From Carthagonibacter sp032251515 (GTDB lineage Bacteria; Gemmatimonadota; Gemmatimonadetes; Palauibacterales; Palauibacteraceae), in contig JAVVDU010000003.1 in the NCBI GenBank assembly GCA_032251515.1, forward strand, positions 39,849 to 103,848: a DNA stretch of 64,000 bases, read 5' to 3'. Made by a program: the position numbers and the translations under genes. This document shows, piece after piece, positions 32,924 to 40,834 of the stretch. Within the stretch, counting starts at the first letter, position 1; each line of letters opens with the position of its first letter. A model generated the notes under the pieces. The model made no database searches. It worked only from the letters and a program-made list of their open reading frames with translations, and was not told where the DNA came from.

Positions 32924-33993
32924 GCTCCGGCGCCGGGCGCCCGGCCGGAGACGCCGGGCCGCGCGACGCGGTGCGCGACTTCCTGCGCTACGCCGGCCGC
33001 GAGCGCCGGCTGTCGCCGCGAACCGTGGAGGGCTACGGACGGGACCTCGAGGACCTGTGCGCGTTCCTCGACCGGCACCGCGCCTCGCCCTGGCAGTGGG
33101 AGGAGATCGATCGGCTCGACCTGCGCTCGTGGCTCGGGTCGCTCGACGCGCGCGGGCTGGCGGGCACGACGATCGCCCGCCGGCTGTCCGCGGCGCGCGC
33201 GCTGTTCCGGTTCCTGCAGCGCACGGGCCGCCAGGAGACCAATCCGGCGGCCGGCATCCGTGCTCCGCGCACCGGTCGCGACCTGCCGGGGTGCCTCACC
33301 CGGGCGGAGGTGGAGCGGCTGTTCGCGGCCCTGGAGGAGGGACTTCCGGAGGCGGAGGAGGTCGCCGCCGCTCCGGACGCTCTGCGGGTCGCCGGCGCCC
33401 CGGACGCCGCGCGAAGTCCCGGCGCTCCCGGCCGGTCCGCGTCCGCCGAGCGCGCGCGCCGCCGGCGCGACAGGGCGATCCTCGAGCTGTTCTACTCCTC
33501 GGGCCTGCGCCTCGCGGAGCTGCAGGGGCTCGACCTCGCGGACCTCGACCTGGCCGCCCGGCGGGTGCGGGTGCGGGGCAAGGGCCGCAAGGAGAGGATC
33601 GTGCCCGTGGGGGAGCGCGCCGCGCGGGCCATCGCCGCCGGCATCGGCGACCGGCGCGAGGGGCCGCTGTTCCTGTCCGCCCGGGGGCGCCGGCTGTCCC
33701 GCCGCCAGATCCAGCGCATCGTGCGGCGGTGGCTGGAGACGGCATCGCGCGGGGCGGGCCTGTCGGTGCACTCGCTCCGCCACAGCTTCGCGACCCATCT
33801 CCTAGACGCGGGCGCCGACCTGATGGCCGTGAAGGAGCTGCTCGGACACGCGAGCCTCTCGACGACCCGGGTGTACACACATACTTCTCGCCGGAGGCTG
33901 ATCGAGACCTATCGGCTGGCCCATCCGCGCGCCGGGGCCGGGCCGGGGTCCGACCCCGGGGCGGGGGCAGCGGGAGGCGAAGGAGAGCGATGA
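32920..33993 (+). CDS. xerC: Tyrosine recombinase XerC
   Basis: 357 residues. The N-terminal SAM-like domain (RDFLRYAGRERRLSPRTVEGY, residues 19-39) and C-terminal catalytic domain are complete: Arg197 in SSGLRLAEL, Lys in GKGRKERIVP, HxxR in HSLRHSFATHLL, His in LLGHASLSTT and nucleophile Tyr in RVYTH. Between the two domains is an Ala/Pro-rich insert of about 38 residues (143-180), making the protein 50-60 residues longer than usual XerC. Xer recombinases resolve chromosome dimers at dif with FtsK. The trmFO-xerC-hslVU order supports the housekeeping Xer role over an integrase. Confidence 0.93.
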   Translation: MSSGAGRPAGDAGPRDAVRDFLRYAGRERRLSPRTVEGYGRDLEDLCAFLDRHRASPWQWEEIDRLDLRSWLGSLDARGLAGTTIARRLSAARALFRFLQRTGRQETNPAAGIRAPRTGRDLPGCLTRAEVERLFAALEEGLPEAEEVAAAPDALRVAGAPDAARSPGAPGRSASAERARRRRDRAILELFYSSGLRLAELQGLDLADLDLAARRVRVRGKGRKERIVPVGERAARAIAAGIGDRREGPLFLSARGRRLSRRQIQRIVRRWLETASRGAGLSVHSLRHSFATHLLDAGADLMAVKELLGHASLSTTRVYTHTSRRRLIETYRLAHPRAGAGPGSDPGAGAAGGEGER

Positions 33994-34535
33994 TGCACGG
34001 AACGACGATCCTCTGCGTGCGCCGGGACGGCCGCACGGCGATGGGCGGAGACGGGCAGGTCACGATGGAGGACGCCGTCCTCAAGGCCCGCGCCCGCAAG
34101 GTGCGCCGCATGAAGGGCGGCGAGATCCTCGCCGGGTTCGCCGGAGGCGTGGCCGACGCGCTGACCCTGTTCGAGAAGTTCGAGTCGCAACTGGAGCGCC
34201 ACCCGGCGAACCTGACCCGGGCCGCGGTGGAGCTGGCCAAGGAATGGCGGAGCGACCGCGTGCTCCGCCGCCTCGAGGCCCTCCTGGTGGTGGCCGACCG
34301 CGAACGGACCCTGCTCGTCTCGGGCAACGGCGAGGTCATCGAGCCGGACGACGGGGTCCTCGCGGTGGGGTCGGGCGGTTCCTACGCCCTCGCGGCGGCG
34401 CGGGCGCTGCTCGCGCACTCGGACCTCGCGGCCCCGGACCTGGTCGGCGAGGCGCTGCGCATCGCGGCGGGCATCTGCGTGTACACGAACGACAACCTCA
34501 CCGTCCTGGAGCTGGACGGAGAGGAGGACGGATGA
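33990..34535 (+). CDS. hslV: ATP-dependent protease subunit HslV
   Basis: 181-residue threonine peptidase of the HslUV (ClpQY) complex. A short propeptide (MMHG) precedes TTILCVRRDGRTAMGGDGQVT; the first Thr of TTI is the expected nucleophile after processing. GFAGGVADALTLFEKFE, LEALLVVADRE and GSGGSYALAAARAL are family signatures. ATGATG offers two adjacent starts; the first overlaps the xerC stop. Coupled to hslU by ATGA. Confidence 0.96.
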   Translation: MMHGTTILCVRRDGRTAMGGDGQVTMEDAVLKARARKVRRMKGGEILAGFAGGVADALTLFEKFESQLERHPANLTRAAVELAKEWRSDRVLRRLEALLVVADRERTLLVSGNGEVIEPDDGVLAVGSGGSYALAAARALLAHSDLAAPDLVGEALRIAAGICVYTNDNLTVLELDGEEDG

Positions 34536-35977
34536 CCCGGGAGACGGACGCGCGGCCGGCGTTCGCGGCCCTCACGCCGCGCCAGGTCGTCGCCGAGCTG
34601 GATCGCTACATCATCGGGCAGGACGACGCGAAGCGGGCCGTGGCGATCGCCCTGCGCAACCGCTGGCGGCGCCGCAACGTCTCCGACGAGCTGCGCGACG
34701 AGATCCTCCCGAACAACATCATCATGATCGGGCCGACCGGGGTCGGTAAGACCGAGATCGCCCGCCGCCTGGCTCGCCTGGCCGGGGCGCCGTTCGTGAA
34801 GGTGGAGGCCTCGAAGTTCACCGAGGTCGGGTACGTGGGCCGGGACGTGGAGTCCATGGTGCGCGACCTGGTGGAGATCGCCGTGAACCTGGTGCGGACG
34901 GAACGCGAGGAGGAGTGCCGCGACGCCGCGGCCGCCCGGACGGAGGAGCGGATCCTCGACCTCCTGCTGCCGCCGCTCGCAGAGCCCGAGGCTCCGAGCG
35001 GGAACGGGGAAGTCGGGGCCGCTCCACGCACCTTCGTGAGTGGCACGGCCGGCGTGGCGGTGGCCGGCGACGATGACCCGGGCGAGGCGCGCCGCCGCCG
35101 GACGCGTGACAAGCTGCGTGGCCTGCTGCGGGACGGCCATCTCGAGGACCGCGAAGTCGAGGTGGAGGTGTCCGAGAGCGCGTTCCCGGCGATCGACCTG
35201 GGCGCCGGGGGGATGGAGGGGCTCGACTTCCAGCTCGGGGAAGTGTTCCGGGACATGCTCCCGCGCCGGACGAAGCGACGGACCGTCACGGTGTCCGAGG
35301 CACGTCGCATCCTCCTGTCCGAGGAGCTGGAGCGACTCGTGGACATGGACGACGTGGTGGAGGAGGCGCTGGAGCGGGCCGCGACGATGGGGATCATCTT
35401 CCTCGACGAGCTGGACAAGGTGGCCGGGCGATCGGGTCCCGCGGGCGGACCGGACGTGTCGCGCGAAGGAGTGCAGCGCGACCTGCTTCCCATCGTCGAG
35501 GGGTCCACGGTCCAGACGAAGTACGGCCTGGTCAGCACGGACCACATCCTGTTCATCGCGGCCGGGGCGTTCCACGTCAGCCGCCCCTCGGACCTGATCC
35601 CCGAGCTGCAGGGCAGGTTTCCCATTCGCGTCGAGCTCTCCAGCCTCGACGAGAGGGACTTCGTGCGGATCCTCCTCGAACCGCGCAACGCGCTGCTGAC
35701 CCAGTACCAGGCGCTGGTGGCCACCGAGGGCGCGACGCTGGAGTTCTCTCCGGAAGCGATCGAGGAGATCGCCCGCATCGCCGCGGAGGTGAACCGCCGT
35801 TCGGAGAACATAGGGGCCCGCCGCCTCCACACGGTGCTCACCACGCTGCTGGACGACATCATGTTCGCGCTTCCGGACGAGGGCGCCGGAGGTAGCTTCC
35901 GGCTCGATGCCCCGGATGTCCGCGAGCGGCTGGCCCGGATCGTCGAGGACGACGATCTTCGGCGCTACATTCTCTGA
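34532..35977 (+). CDS. hslU: ATP-dependent unfoldase HslU
   Basis: 481-residue AAA+ ring that feeds substrates to HslV. Visible: ELDRYIIGQDDAKRAVAIAL, Walker A GPTGVGKTEIA, the pore-1 GYVGRDVES loop, a charged intermediate (I) domain (residues about 110-250), Walker B GIIFLDELDK, sensor-1 region HILFIAAGAFHVSRPSDLI and sensor-2 SENIGARRLHT. The extreme C-terminus DLRRYIL is the peptide that docks into HslV. Length is close to the usual 440-480. Confidence 0.96.
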   Translation: MTRETDARPAFAALTPRQVVAELDRYIIGQDDAKRAVAIALRNRWRRRNVSDELRDEILPNNIIMIGPTGVGKTEIARRLARLAGAPFVKVEASKFTEVGYVGRDVESMVRDLVEIAVNLVRTEREEECRDAAAARTEERILDLLLPPLAEPEAPSGNGEVGAAPRTFVSGTAGVAVAGDDDPGEARRRRTRDKLRGLLRDGHLEDREVEVEVSESAFPAIDLGAGGMEGLDFQLGEVFRDMLPRRTKRRTVTVSEARRILLSEELERLVDMDDVVEEALERAATMGIIFLDELDKVAGRSGPAGGPDVSREGVQRDLLPIVEGSTVQTKYGLVSTDHILFIAAGAFHVSRPSDLIPELQGRFPIRVELSSLDERDFVRILLEPRNALLTQYQALVATEGATLEFSPEAIEEIARIAAEVNRRSENIGARRLHTVLTTLLDDIMFALPDEGAGGSFRLDAPDVRERLARIVEDDDLRRYIL

Positions 35978-36042
35978 TCTCTCCCGGGTCTCCGCCGTAA
36001 CCGGCGGGACCGGCGATACCCACGAACCGGGAGGTCCCGGCC

Positions 36043-37149
36043 ATGAGTGACCTGAAGCATACCCCCCTGTACGACGCGCACGTGGCGCTCGGCGGCAGGA
36101 TGGTTCCGTTCGCGGGCTTCGCGATGCCCGTGCAGTACCCCTCGGGAATCCGCGCCGAGCACGAAGCGGTGCGCACGGCGGCGGGCCTGTTCGACGTCTC
36201 TCACATGGGCGAGTTCCTCGTCACCGGGCCCGACGCGCTGGACTTCGTGTCGTACGCGACGTCCAACGACCCGGCGCGGCTGTCCGAGGGACAGGTGCAG
36301 TACAGCGTGATGTGCCTCGAGAGCGGGGGGATCGTGGACGACCTGCTCGTCTACCGGCTCGGCGACCAGCGCTTCCGGCTCGTCGTCAACGCCGCGAACC
36401 TCCCGAAGGACTGGGAGCACCTGTCGGACCTCTCCGGACGGTTCGACGTCCAACTCGAGGACGAGAGCGACCGGATCGGACTGGTCGCCCTGCAGGGCCC
36501 GCAGGCCCAGGCGATCCTCGCGCCGCTCGCTTCCGAGGAGCTGGACCCGATCGGATTCTACGAGTTCGTGTCGGGCCAGGTGGCGGGAGTTCCAGGCGTG
36601 ATCAGCCGCACCGGATACACGGGCGAGGATGGCTTCGAGCTGTACGTGCCCGCCGGGCGGACGCTCGCGCTGTGGGCCGCGCTCCTCGAGGCCGGCGAGC
36701 CGCACGGCCTCGTCCCGGCGGGCCTGGGGGCGCGCGACTCCCTGCGCCTCGAGATGGGCTACGCCTTGTACGGGAACGACATCGACGAGGAGACCACTCC
36801 GCTCGAGGCCGGCCTGGGCTGGCTGGTGAAGCTCGCCAAGGACGACTTCCACGGGAAGGCCGCTCTCGAGCGCCAGAAGGCGGAGGGCCTGCGCCGCCGC
36901 CTGCGCGGGTTTCGCCTCGACGGCCAGGGGTTTCCGCGTCCGGGCTACGACCTGGTGTTCGGCGGCGAGGTGGTCGGCCCCGTGCGCTCCGGCACGGTCA
37001 GCCCCACGCTCGGCGTGGGGATCGGAACGGCGTACCTGCCCGCGGATGCGGCGCCCGGCGACTCGCTGGCCGTCCGGATTCGAGGCCGCGACATCGAGGG
37101 CCACGTGGCGAAGCTGCCGTTCTGGGACCGCGGATCGGTCCGCAAGTGA
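36043..37149 (+). CDS. gcvT: Glycine cleavage system T protein (aminomethyltransferase)
   Basis: 368 residues; transfers the methylene group from lipoyl-GcvH to THF. Family stretches: TPLYDAHVALGGRMVPFAGF, MPVQY, the catalytic-region DVSHMGEF, GGIVDDLLVYRL, RTGYTGEDGFELYVP and GARDSLRLEMGYALYG. GGGAGG lies 8 bases before the ATG. gcvH and gcvP are not nearby, so the system is split in this genome. No glycine riboswitch is apparent in the 65-base gap to hslU. Confidence 0.95.
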   Translation: MSDLKHTPLYDAHVALGGRMVPFAGFAMPVQYPSGIRAEHEAVRTAAGLFDVSHMGEFLVTGPDALDFVSYATSNDPARLSEGQVQYSVMCLESGGIVDDLLVYRLGDQRFRLVVNAANLPKDWEHLSDLSGRFDVQLEDESDRIGLVALQGPQAQAILAPLASEELDPIGFYEFVSGQVAGVPGVISRTGYTGEDGFELYVPAGRTLALWAALLEAGEPHGLVPAGLGARDSLRLEMGYALYGNDIDEETTPLEAGLGWLVKLAKDDFHGKAALERQKAEGLRRRLRGFRLDGQGFPRPGYDLVFGGEVVGPVRSGTVSPTLGVGIGTAYLPADAAPGDSLAVRIRGRDIEGHVAKLPFWDRGSVRK

Positions 37150-37159
37150 GACGGGGGCG

Positions 37160-37214
37160 GTGAACGGGCCGTGAACGGGCGGTGAACGGGCCGTGAGCGG
37201 GTGGTGAACGGAAC
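37160..37214 (+). repeat. Five tandem 11-base units between gcvT and the mog-like gene
   Basis: Units begin at 37160, 37171, 37182, 37193 and 37204; the consensus is GTGAACGGGCS, with units 4 and 5 diverged. Each unit starts with GTGA, so five potential GTG starts in rotating frames lie directly before the ATG at 37216. Confidence 0.85.
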
Positions 37215-37215
37215 G

Positions 37216-37704
37216 ATGACCCTGCGGATCGGGATCCTCACGGTCTCCGACGGCGTGGCGCGCGGCACGCGCGAGGACCGCACGGGCCCGGCCATCGCCC
37301 GCCGGGCCGAGGCAGAGGGCTGGCGCGCCGGGCCCCGCGCGGTCGTGCCCGACGAGGCGGCCGACATCGCGGCCGTGCTCGCGGCGTGGGCGGACGGGGA
37401 TGCGTGCGACCTCCTGGTCACCACCGGCGGCACGGGGCTGTCGCCGCGGGACGTCACCCCGGAAGCCACCCGGAGCGTGCTCGATCGCGAGGCCCCGGGG
37501 ATCGCGGAGGCGCTGCGGCTGTCGGGTCTGCGCCAGACGCCGGCCGCGGCGCTCGGCCGAGGCCTCGCGGGAAGCCGCGGGCGCACGCTGATCGTGAACC
37601 TGCCGGGGAGCCCGGCGGCCGTGGCCGACGGGCTCGACGTGCTGGCGCCGATCGCCGCGCACGCGGTCGCGCTCCTGCGGGGCCACGACGTGCGCCATGA
37701 GTGA
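37216..37704 (+). CDS. MoaB/MogA-family molybdopterin protein
   Basis: 162 residues of the MogA/MoaB fold: LRIGILTVSDGVARGTREDRT at the N-terminus, then LLVTTGGTGLSPRDVTPEAT, the molybdopterin-binding TTGGTG signature, RTLIVNLPGSP and DVLAPIAAHAV. MogA adenylylates molybdopterin before molybdenum insertion. I chose ATG 37216; in-frame GTG codons at 37201 and 37204 are part of the tandem repeat. The size and TTGGTGLSPRD fit both MogA and MoaB, so I leave the symbol open. No other molybdopterin gene is adjacent, although the left-edge E1-like fusion belongs to the wider MoeB family. Confidence 0.88.
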   Translation: MTLRIGILTVSDGVARGTREDRTGPAIARRAEAEGWRAGPRAVVPDEAADIAAVLAAWADGDACDLLVTTGGTGLSPRDVTPEATRSVLDREAPGIAEALRLSGLRQTPAAALGRGLAGSRGRTLIVNLPGSPAAVADGLDVLAPIAAHAVALLRGHDVRHE

Positions 37705-37716
37705 GGAGCGGGAGGC

Positions 37717-39372
37717 ATGGCCCGAGTCCTGATCGACGAGCGCGACATGGAGGCCGCGGTCCTCGTCCGCCGGGCCGCGGGGGCCGACGGCCATGAGACC
37801 ATCCTGGTGGGCGGGGCCGACGAAGCGGATCTCCACCTGGGTGGCGACGAGCCGGTCGCGCTCGTGCTCACGGGCTCTCCCGATGCGCCCGCCACGCGCA
37901 GGCTGCTGAGCACGGCTGACGGCCACGTGCCCCGTCCTCCCGTCCTCGCCGTGTGCGAGGCGCAGATCGCGAGGGACCTGCGCGGCGGCGAGCGGGCCGA
38001 GGAATTCGACGACATCGTCGGTCTCCCGGCGAGCCTGGAGGAGATCCAGGTCTCGCTCGCGCAGCAGCTGGAACGGTACGAGCTCCAGGTCGTCACGGGC
38101 ATCATCGGCCGCACGGAGGGCATCCGCGAGGCGCTGGGTCGCGTGCGGATGTTCGCGCCCGTCGGCACGACGGTGCTGATCACGGGTGAGAGCGGGACGG
38201 GAAAGGAGCTGGCGGCCCGCGGCATCCACCGCCTGTCGCCGCGGCGGTCCCGCCCGTTCATCGCCGTGAACTGCGCCGCGATGCCCGAGACCCTGCTCGA
38301 ATCCGAGCTGTTCGGGCACGAGAAGGGAGCGTTCACGGGGGCGACCTCGCGGCGCCGCGGCATGTTCGAGCTGGCGGACGGGGGAACGCTCTTCCTGGAC
38401 GAGATCGGCGAGATGCCGATTCCGCTCCAGACCCGGCTGCTGCGCGTCCTCGAGGCCCGCCGCTTCATGCGCGTGGGCGGCGACGTGGAGATCGAGGTGG
38501 ACGTCCGCGTGATCGCGGCGACGAACCGCGACCTGCGCGAGGCGGTCCGGGACGGGACGTTCCGGCGCGACCTGTACTACCGCCTGCACGTCCTGCACAT
38601 GGAGATGCCGCCGCTGCGCGAGCGGCCCTCGGACATCCACATCCTCGTGCGCGGGTTCATCGAGGAGTTCACCCGGCGGCACGACCGCGAGTTCCGCGGA
38701 CTGTCGAGCGACGCGATGCAGATTCTCCTCGACTACGCCTGGCCGGGCAACGTGCGGGAGCTGCGCAACCTCATCGAGTCGATGGTCGTCCTCGCGCCGG
38801 GCAAGGTGATCCGGCCCGCCGACATCCCCGCCGAGATCCGCACCTCGAGCGGCCGGACCCTGCTGCCCGTGCGGGCGGGGGGCGCGGCGGCGGATCGGCC
38901 GGCGGGCGGCGACGCCGAAGACGGCGGGCTTCCCGCGCTGCGGCTGCCGGAAATGGAGTTTCTGTTCCGGACGCTGGTGGAGATGAAGATCGACCTGGAG
39001 GACCTGCGCACCGAGTTCGAGAGGTTTCGCCGCCGACATGCCGTGCGGGACGGGAACGACGAAGATGGCGAGGACGTGGCCGCCGGGCGGGAGCTGGCGG
39101 GCCGGGAGCTACGGGCGATCGAGATCGCGTCCTCGGACTGGCCGGAGTCGCTGTCCGGCCGGACCGGCGAGCCGGACGCGGACGACGGAGCGGAGACCGC
39201 TCCCCCCTCCATCGAGCTGGCGCCCGGGATGACGATGCACGACATCGAGCGCGAGGCCATCGTCATCGCGCTGCGGGAGGTCGGAGGTAACCGGCGCCGG
39301 GCGGCGGAGCGGCTGGGGATCGGCGAGCGGACGCTTTACCGGAAGCTCAAGGAGTACGGGATCGACGGCTGA
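37717..39372 (+). CDS. Sigma-54 dependent activator with degenerate receiver domain
   Basis: 551 residues, GGAGG just before the ATG. Residues 1-115 look like a receiver fold but the phospho-acceptor position reads VLTGSPDAP instead of D-x-x-MP, and the N-terminal acidic pair is replaced by IDERD. The AAA+ domain (about 130-365) is complete: Walker A GESGTGKE, GAFTGA loop, Walker B GGTLFLDEIGEM and RRDLYYRLH. A 120-residue acidic linker with a heptad-like stretch (FLFRTLVEMKIDLEDLRTEF, about 410-430) precedes a Fis-type helix-turn-helix (NRRRAAERLGIGERTLYRKL). Activity is probably controlled by something other than phosphorylation. Regulon unknown; no sigma-54 site is obvious nearby. Confidence 0.88.
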   Translation: MARVLIDERDMEAAVLVRRAAGADGHETILVGGADEADLHLGGDEPVALVLTGSPDAPATRRLLSTADGHVPRPPVLAVCEAQIARDLRGGERAEEFDDIVGLPASLEEIQVSLAQQLERYELQVVTGIIGRTEGIREALGRVRMFAPVGTTVLITGESGTGKELAARGIHRLSPRRSRPFIAVNCAAMPETLLESELFGHEKGAFTGATSRRRGMFELADGGTLFLDEIGEMPIPLQTRLLRVLEARRFMRVGGDVEIEVDVRVIAATNRDLREAVRDGTFRRDLYYRLHVLHMEMPPLRERPSDIHILVRGFIEEFTRRHDREFRGLSSDAMQILLDYAWPGNVRELRNLIESMVVLAPGKVIRPADIPAEIRTSSGRTLLPVRAGGAAADRPAGGDAEDGGLPALRLPEMEFLFRTLVEMKIDLEDLRTEFERFRRRHAVRDGNDEDGEDVAAGRELAGRELRAIEIASSDWPESLSGRTGEPDADDGAETAPPSIELAPGMTMHDIEREAIVIALREVGGNRRRAAERLGIGERTLYRKLKEYGIDG

Positions 39373-39456
39373 GCGGGGCGCCCTGCCCGTCGCGGTGTCC
39401 TCCCCAGCGTCCTCCCTCGCATTCCCCCCGCGTACTTTCCCGCGCGCCGGCGCCGG

Positions 39457-40191
39457 TCACGGCGATTCCTCCGTGACGGCGCCTCCCGTGCGCGACAGCA
39501 CGATCGACAGCTCCTCGTCCAGCCGCCGACGGATGCCGGTCCACCGGGATGACACCGCGCCCTGGTAGTCCAGCGTGAGCGGCAGGTCGAGGTCGATGTC
39601 GCCCTCGTACAGGTACAGGGCGAACTGCACGTCCTGCTGCCGCAGGCGTTCCCGGGTGAAGCCCGGCGTGATCGGGAGGATCTCGATCGGCCGGAACACG
39701 AAGTTCTGGTTCCGGACCTGCAGGTCGTAAGGCTCGTAGCTGTCCTCGTAGGCCCGGGTGAAGAAGGTGACGAGCATCACGAGCGGCCAGTCCCGCATGC
39801 CGGCCCGCGCCGCCGCCCGCAGAATCTCTTCCCCCCGCGCCACCTTGTGGCTCTTCAGGCGCTCGTACGTGTCCGGCGCGGTGAGCCGGATGACCCACTC
39901 CTGCAGCGGCGTGGCCTTGATGCGGAGCGTCCCCGCCTCCAGCGGGACCGTGATGTCGTCCTGGGAGAGCGTGCCGTAGCCCGGCGGCGCCATCTGGTTC
40001 GAGCTCGTGCGCTCGAGGTCGGGCGACCACCCGGCCTCCTGCGCCGCGGCCTCACGGACCCCGCCGGTCGCGGGGCCGGAGGACGGGACCGGGGCACCGC
40101 CGCAGGCGGCCCCTGTAGCGAGAAGCCCGAACAGCATCCCGGCCCGGAAGGCCGAGGGCGGAATTCTCCGGAACGGACGTGGAGCGCTCAC
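39457..40191 (-). CDS. Hypothetical lipoprotein coupled to engB
   Basis: 244 residues starting at a GTG that overlaps the engB stop (GTGA), last gene of the proteostasis block. The N-terminus has a basic region and a hydrophobic core AGMLFGLLATGAAC, with Cys30 as probable lipidation site (lipobox GAAC, slightly atypical). The mature protein contains well-ordered stretches such as GYGTLSQDDITVPLEAGTL, PLQEWVIRLTAPDTYERL and RPIEILPITPGFTRERL and looks like one globular periplasmic domain. I do not recognise the family. It ends in a convergent 84-base gap facing the sigma-54 activator; that gap shows no clear hairpin. Confidence 0.8.
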   Translation of the reverse strand: MSAPRPFRRIPPSAFRAGMLFGLLATGAACGGAPVPSSGPATGGVREAAAQEAGWSPDLERTSSNQMAPPGYGTLSQDDITVPLEAGTLRIKATPLQEWVIRLTAPDTYERLKSHKVARGEEILRAAARAGMRDWPLVMLVTFFTRAYEDSYEPYDLQVRNQNFVFRPIEILPITPGFTRERLRQQDVQFALYLYEGDIDLDLPLTLDYQGAVSSRWTGIRRRLDEELSIVLSRTGGAVTEESP

Positions 40192-40823
40192 GTGTTTCCT
40201 CCCTGTTCGTCGTCCACGAGCCCGTACAGTGCATCGACCAGCGCCTGGACGCCATCCCCGGTGCGGGCCGAGGTGGCCACCACCTGGTCCGCCGGCAGGT
40301 CGAGGGCGGCCTGCAGGTCCCGCACCGCCTTCTGCCGTCCGCTGCGGTTCAGCTTGTCGACCTTCGTGAGGGCGAACAGCACCGGCAATCCCCCTCCTGC
40401 CACGTAGCCGAGCAGGTGGCGATCCGCCTCCTGCAGTCCGCGGCGGCAGTCCACCAGGACCACCAGCCCCCGCAGGCGGGCGTTGTCCTGCAGGTAGGTC
40501 TCCATGAGGCTTCGCCAGGTTGCGCGCACGGCCTCGGGCGCCCGCGCGAAGCCGTAGCCCGGCAGGTCGACGAGAAAGAACCGCCCGTCGATCCGGAAGA
40601 AGTTGACTTCCCGCGTGCGGCCCGGAGTGCCGGAGACGCGCGCCAGCCGCTTCCGGCCCACCATGGCGTTGATCAGGCTGGACTTCCCGACGTTCGAGCG
40701 GCCCGCGACCGCGATTTCCGGCAGGTCTCCCGGGGGTGCCTGCCCCGGCTGGCCGATCGCGCCGGCGAATTCGACGTCACGGACCCGGGCCCCCGGCGAG
40801 GGACGATCGGCACCGGGTGTCAC
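40188..40823 (-). CDS. engB: Ribosome-biogenesis GTPase EngB (YsxC/YihA)
   Basis: 211-residue small GTPase needed for 50S subunit assembly. G1 is GRSNVGKSSLINAM, G2 in GTPGRT, G3 DLPGYGFA, G4 TKVDKLNRSG and G5 TSARTGDG. The start is a GTG 11 bases after the clpX stop with no clear Shine-Dalgarno, so it probably relies on translation from clpX. The clpX-engB order is common in Gram-positives (clpX-lonA-ysxC) and elsewhere. Confidence 0.93.
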   Translation of the reverse strand: MTPGADRPSPGARVRDVEFAGAIGQPGQAPPGDLPEIAVAGRSNVGKSSLINAMVGRKRLARVSGTPGRTREVNFFRIDGRFFLVDLPGYGFARAPEAVRATWRSLMETYLQDNARLRGLVVLVDCRRGLQEADRHLLGYVAGGGLPVLFALTKVDKLNRSGRQKAVRDLQAALDLPADQVVATSARTGDGVQALVDALYGLVDDEQGGNT

Positions 40824-40834
40824 GGCGGCGCCGG

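Noticed and set aside
32920..33993. Integrase of a mobile element
   Set aside because: The tyrosine recombinase lies inside the conserved topA-trmFO-xerC-hslVU housekeeping order, with no attachment-site repeats or cargo genes.
36043..37149. Possibility that gcvT is a YgfZ-type folate-binding protein
   Set aside because: The aminomethyltransferase segments and full 368-residue length are present, matching GcvT rather than the shorter, diverged YgfZ.
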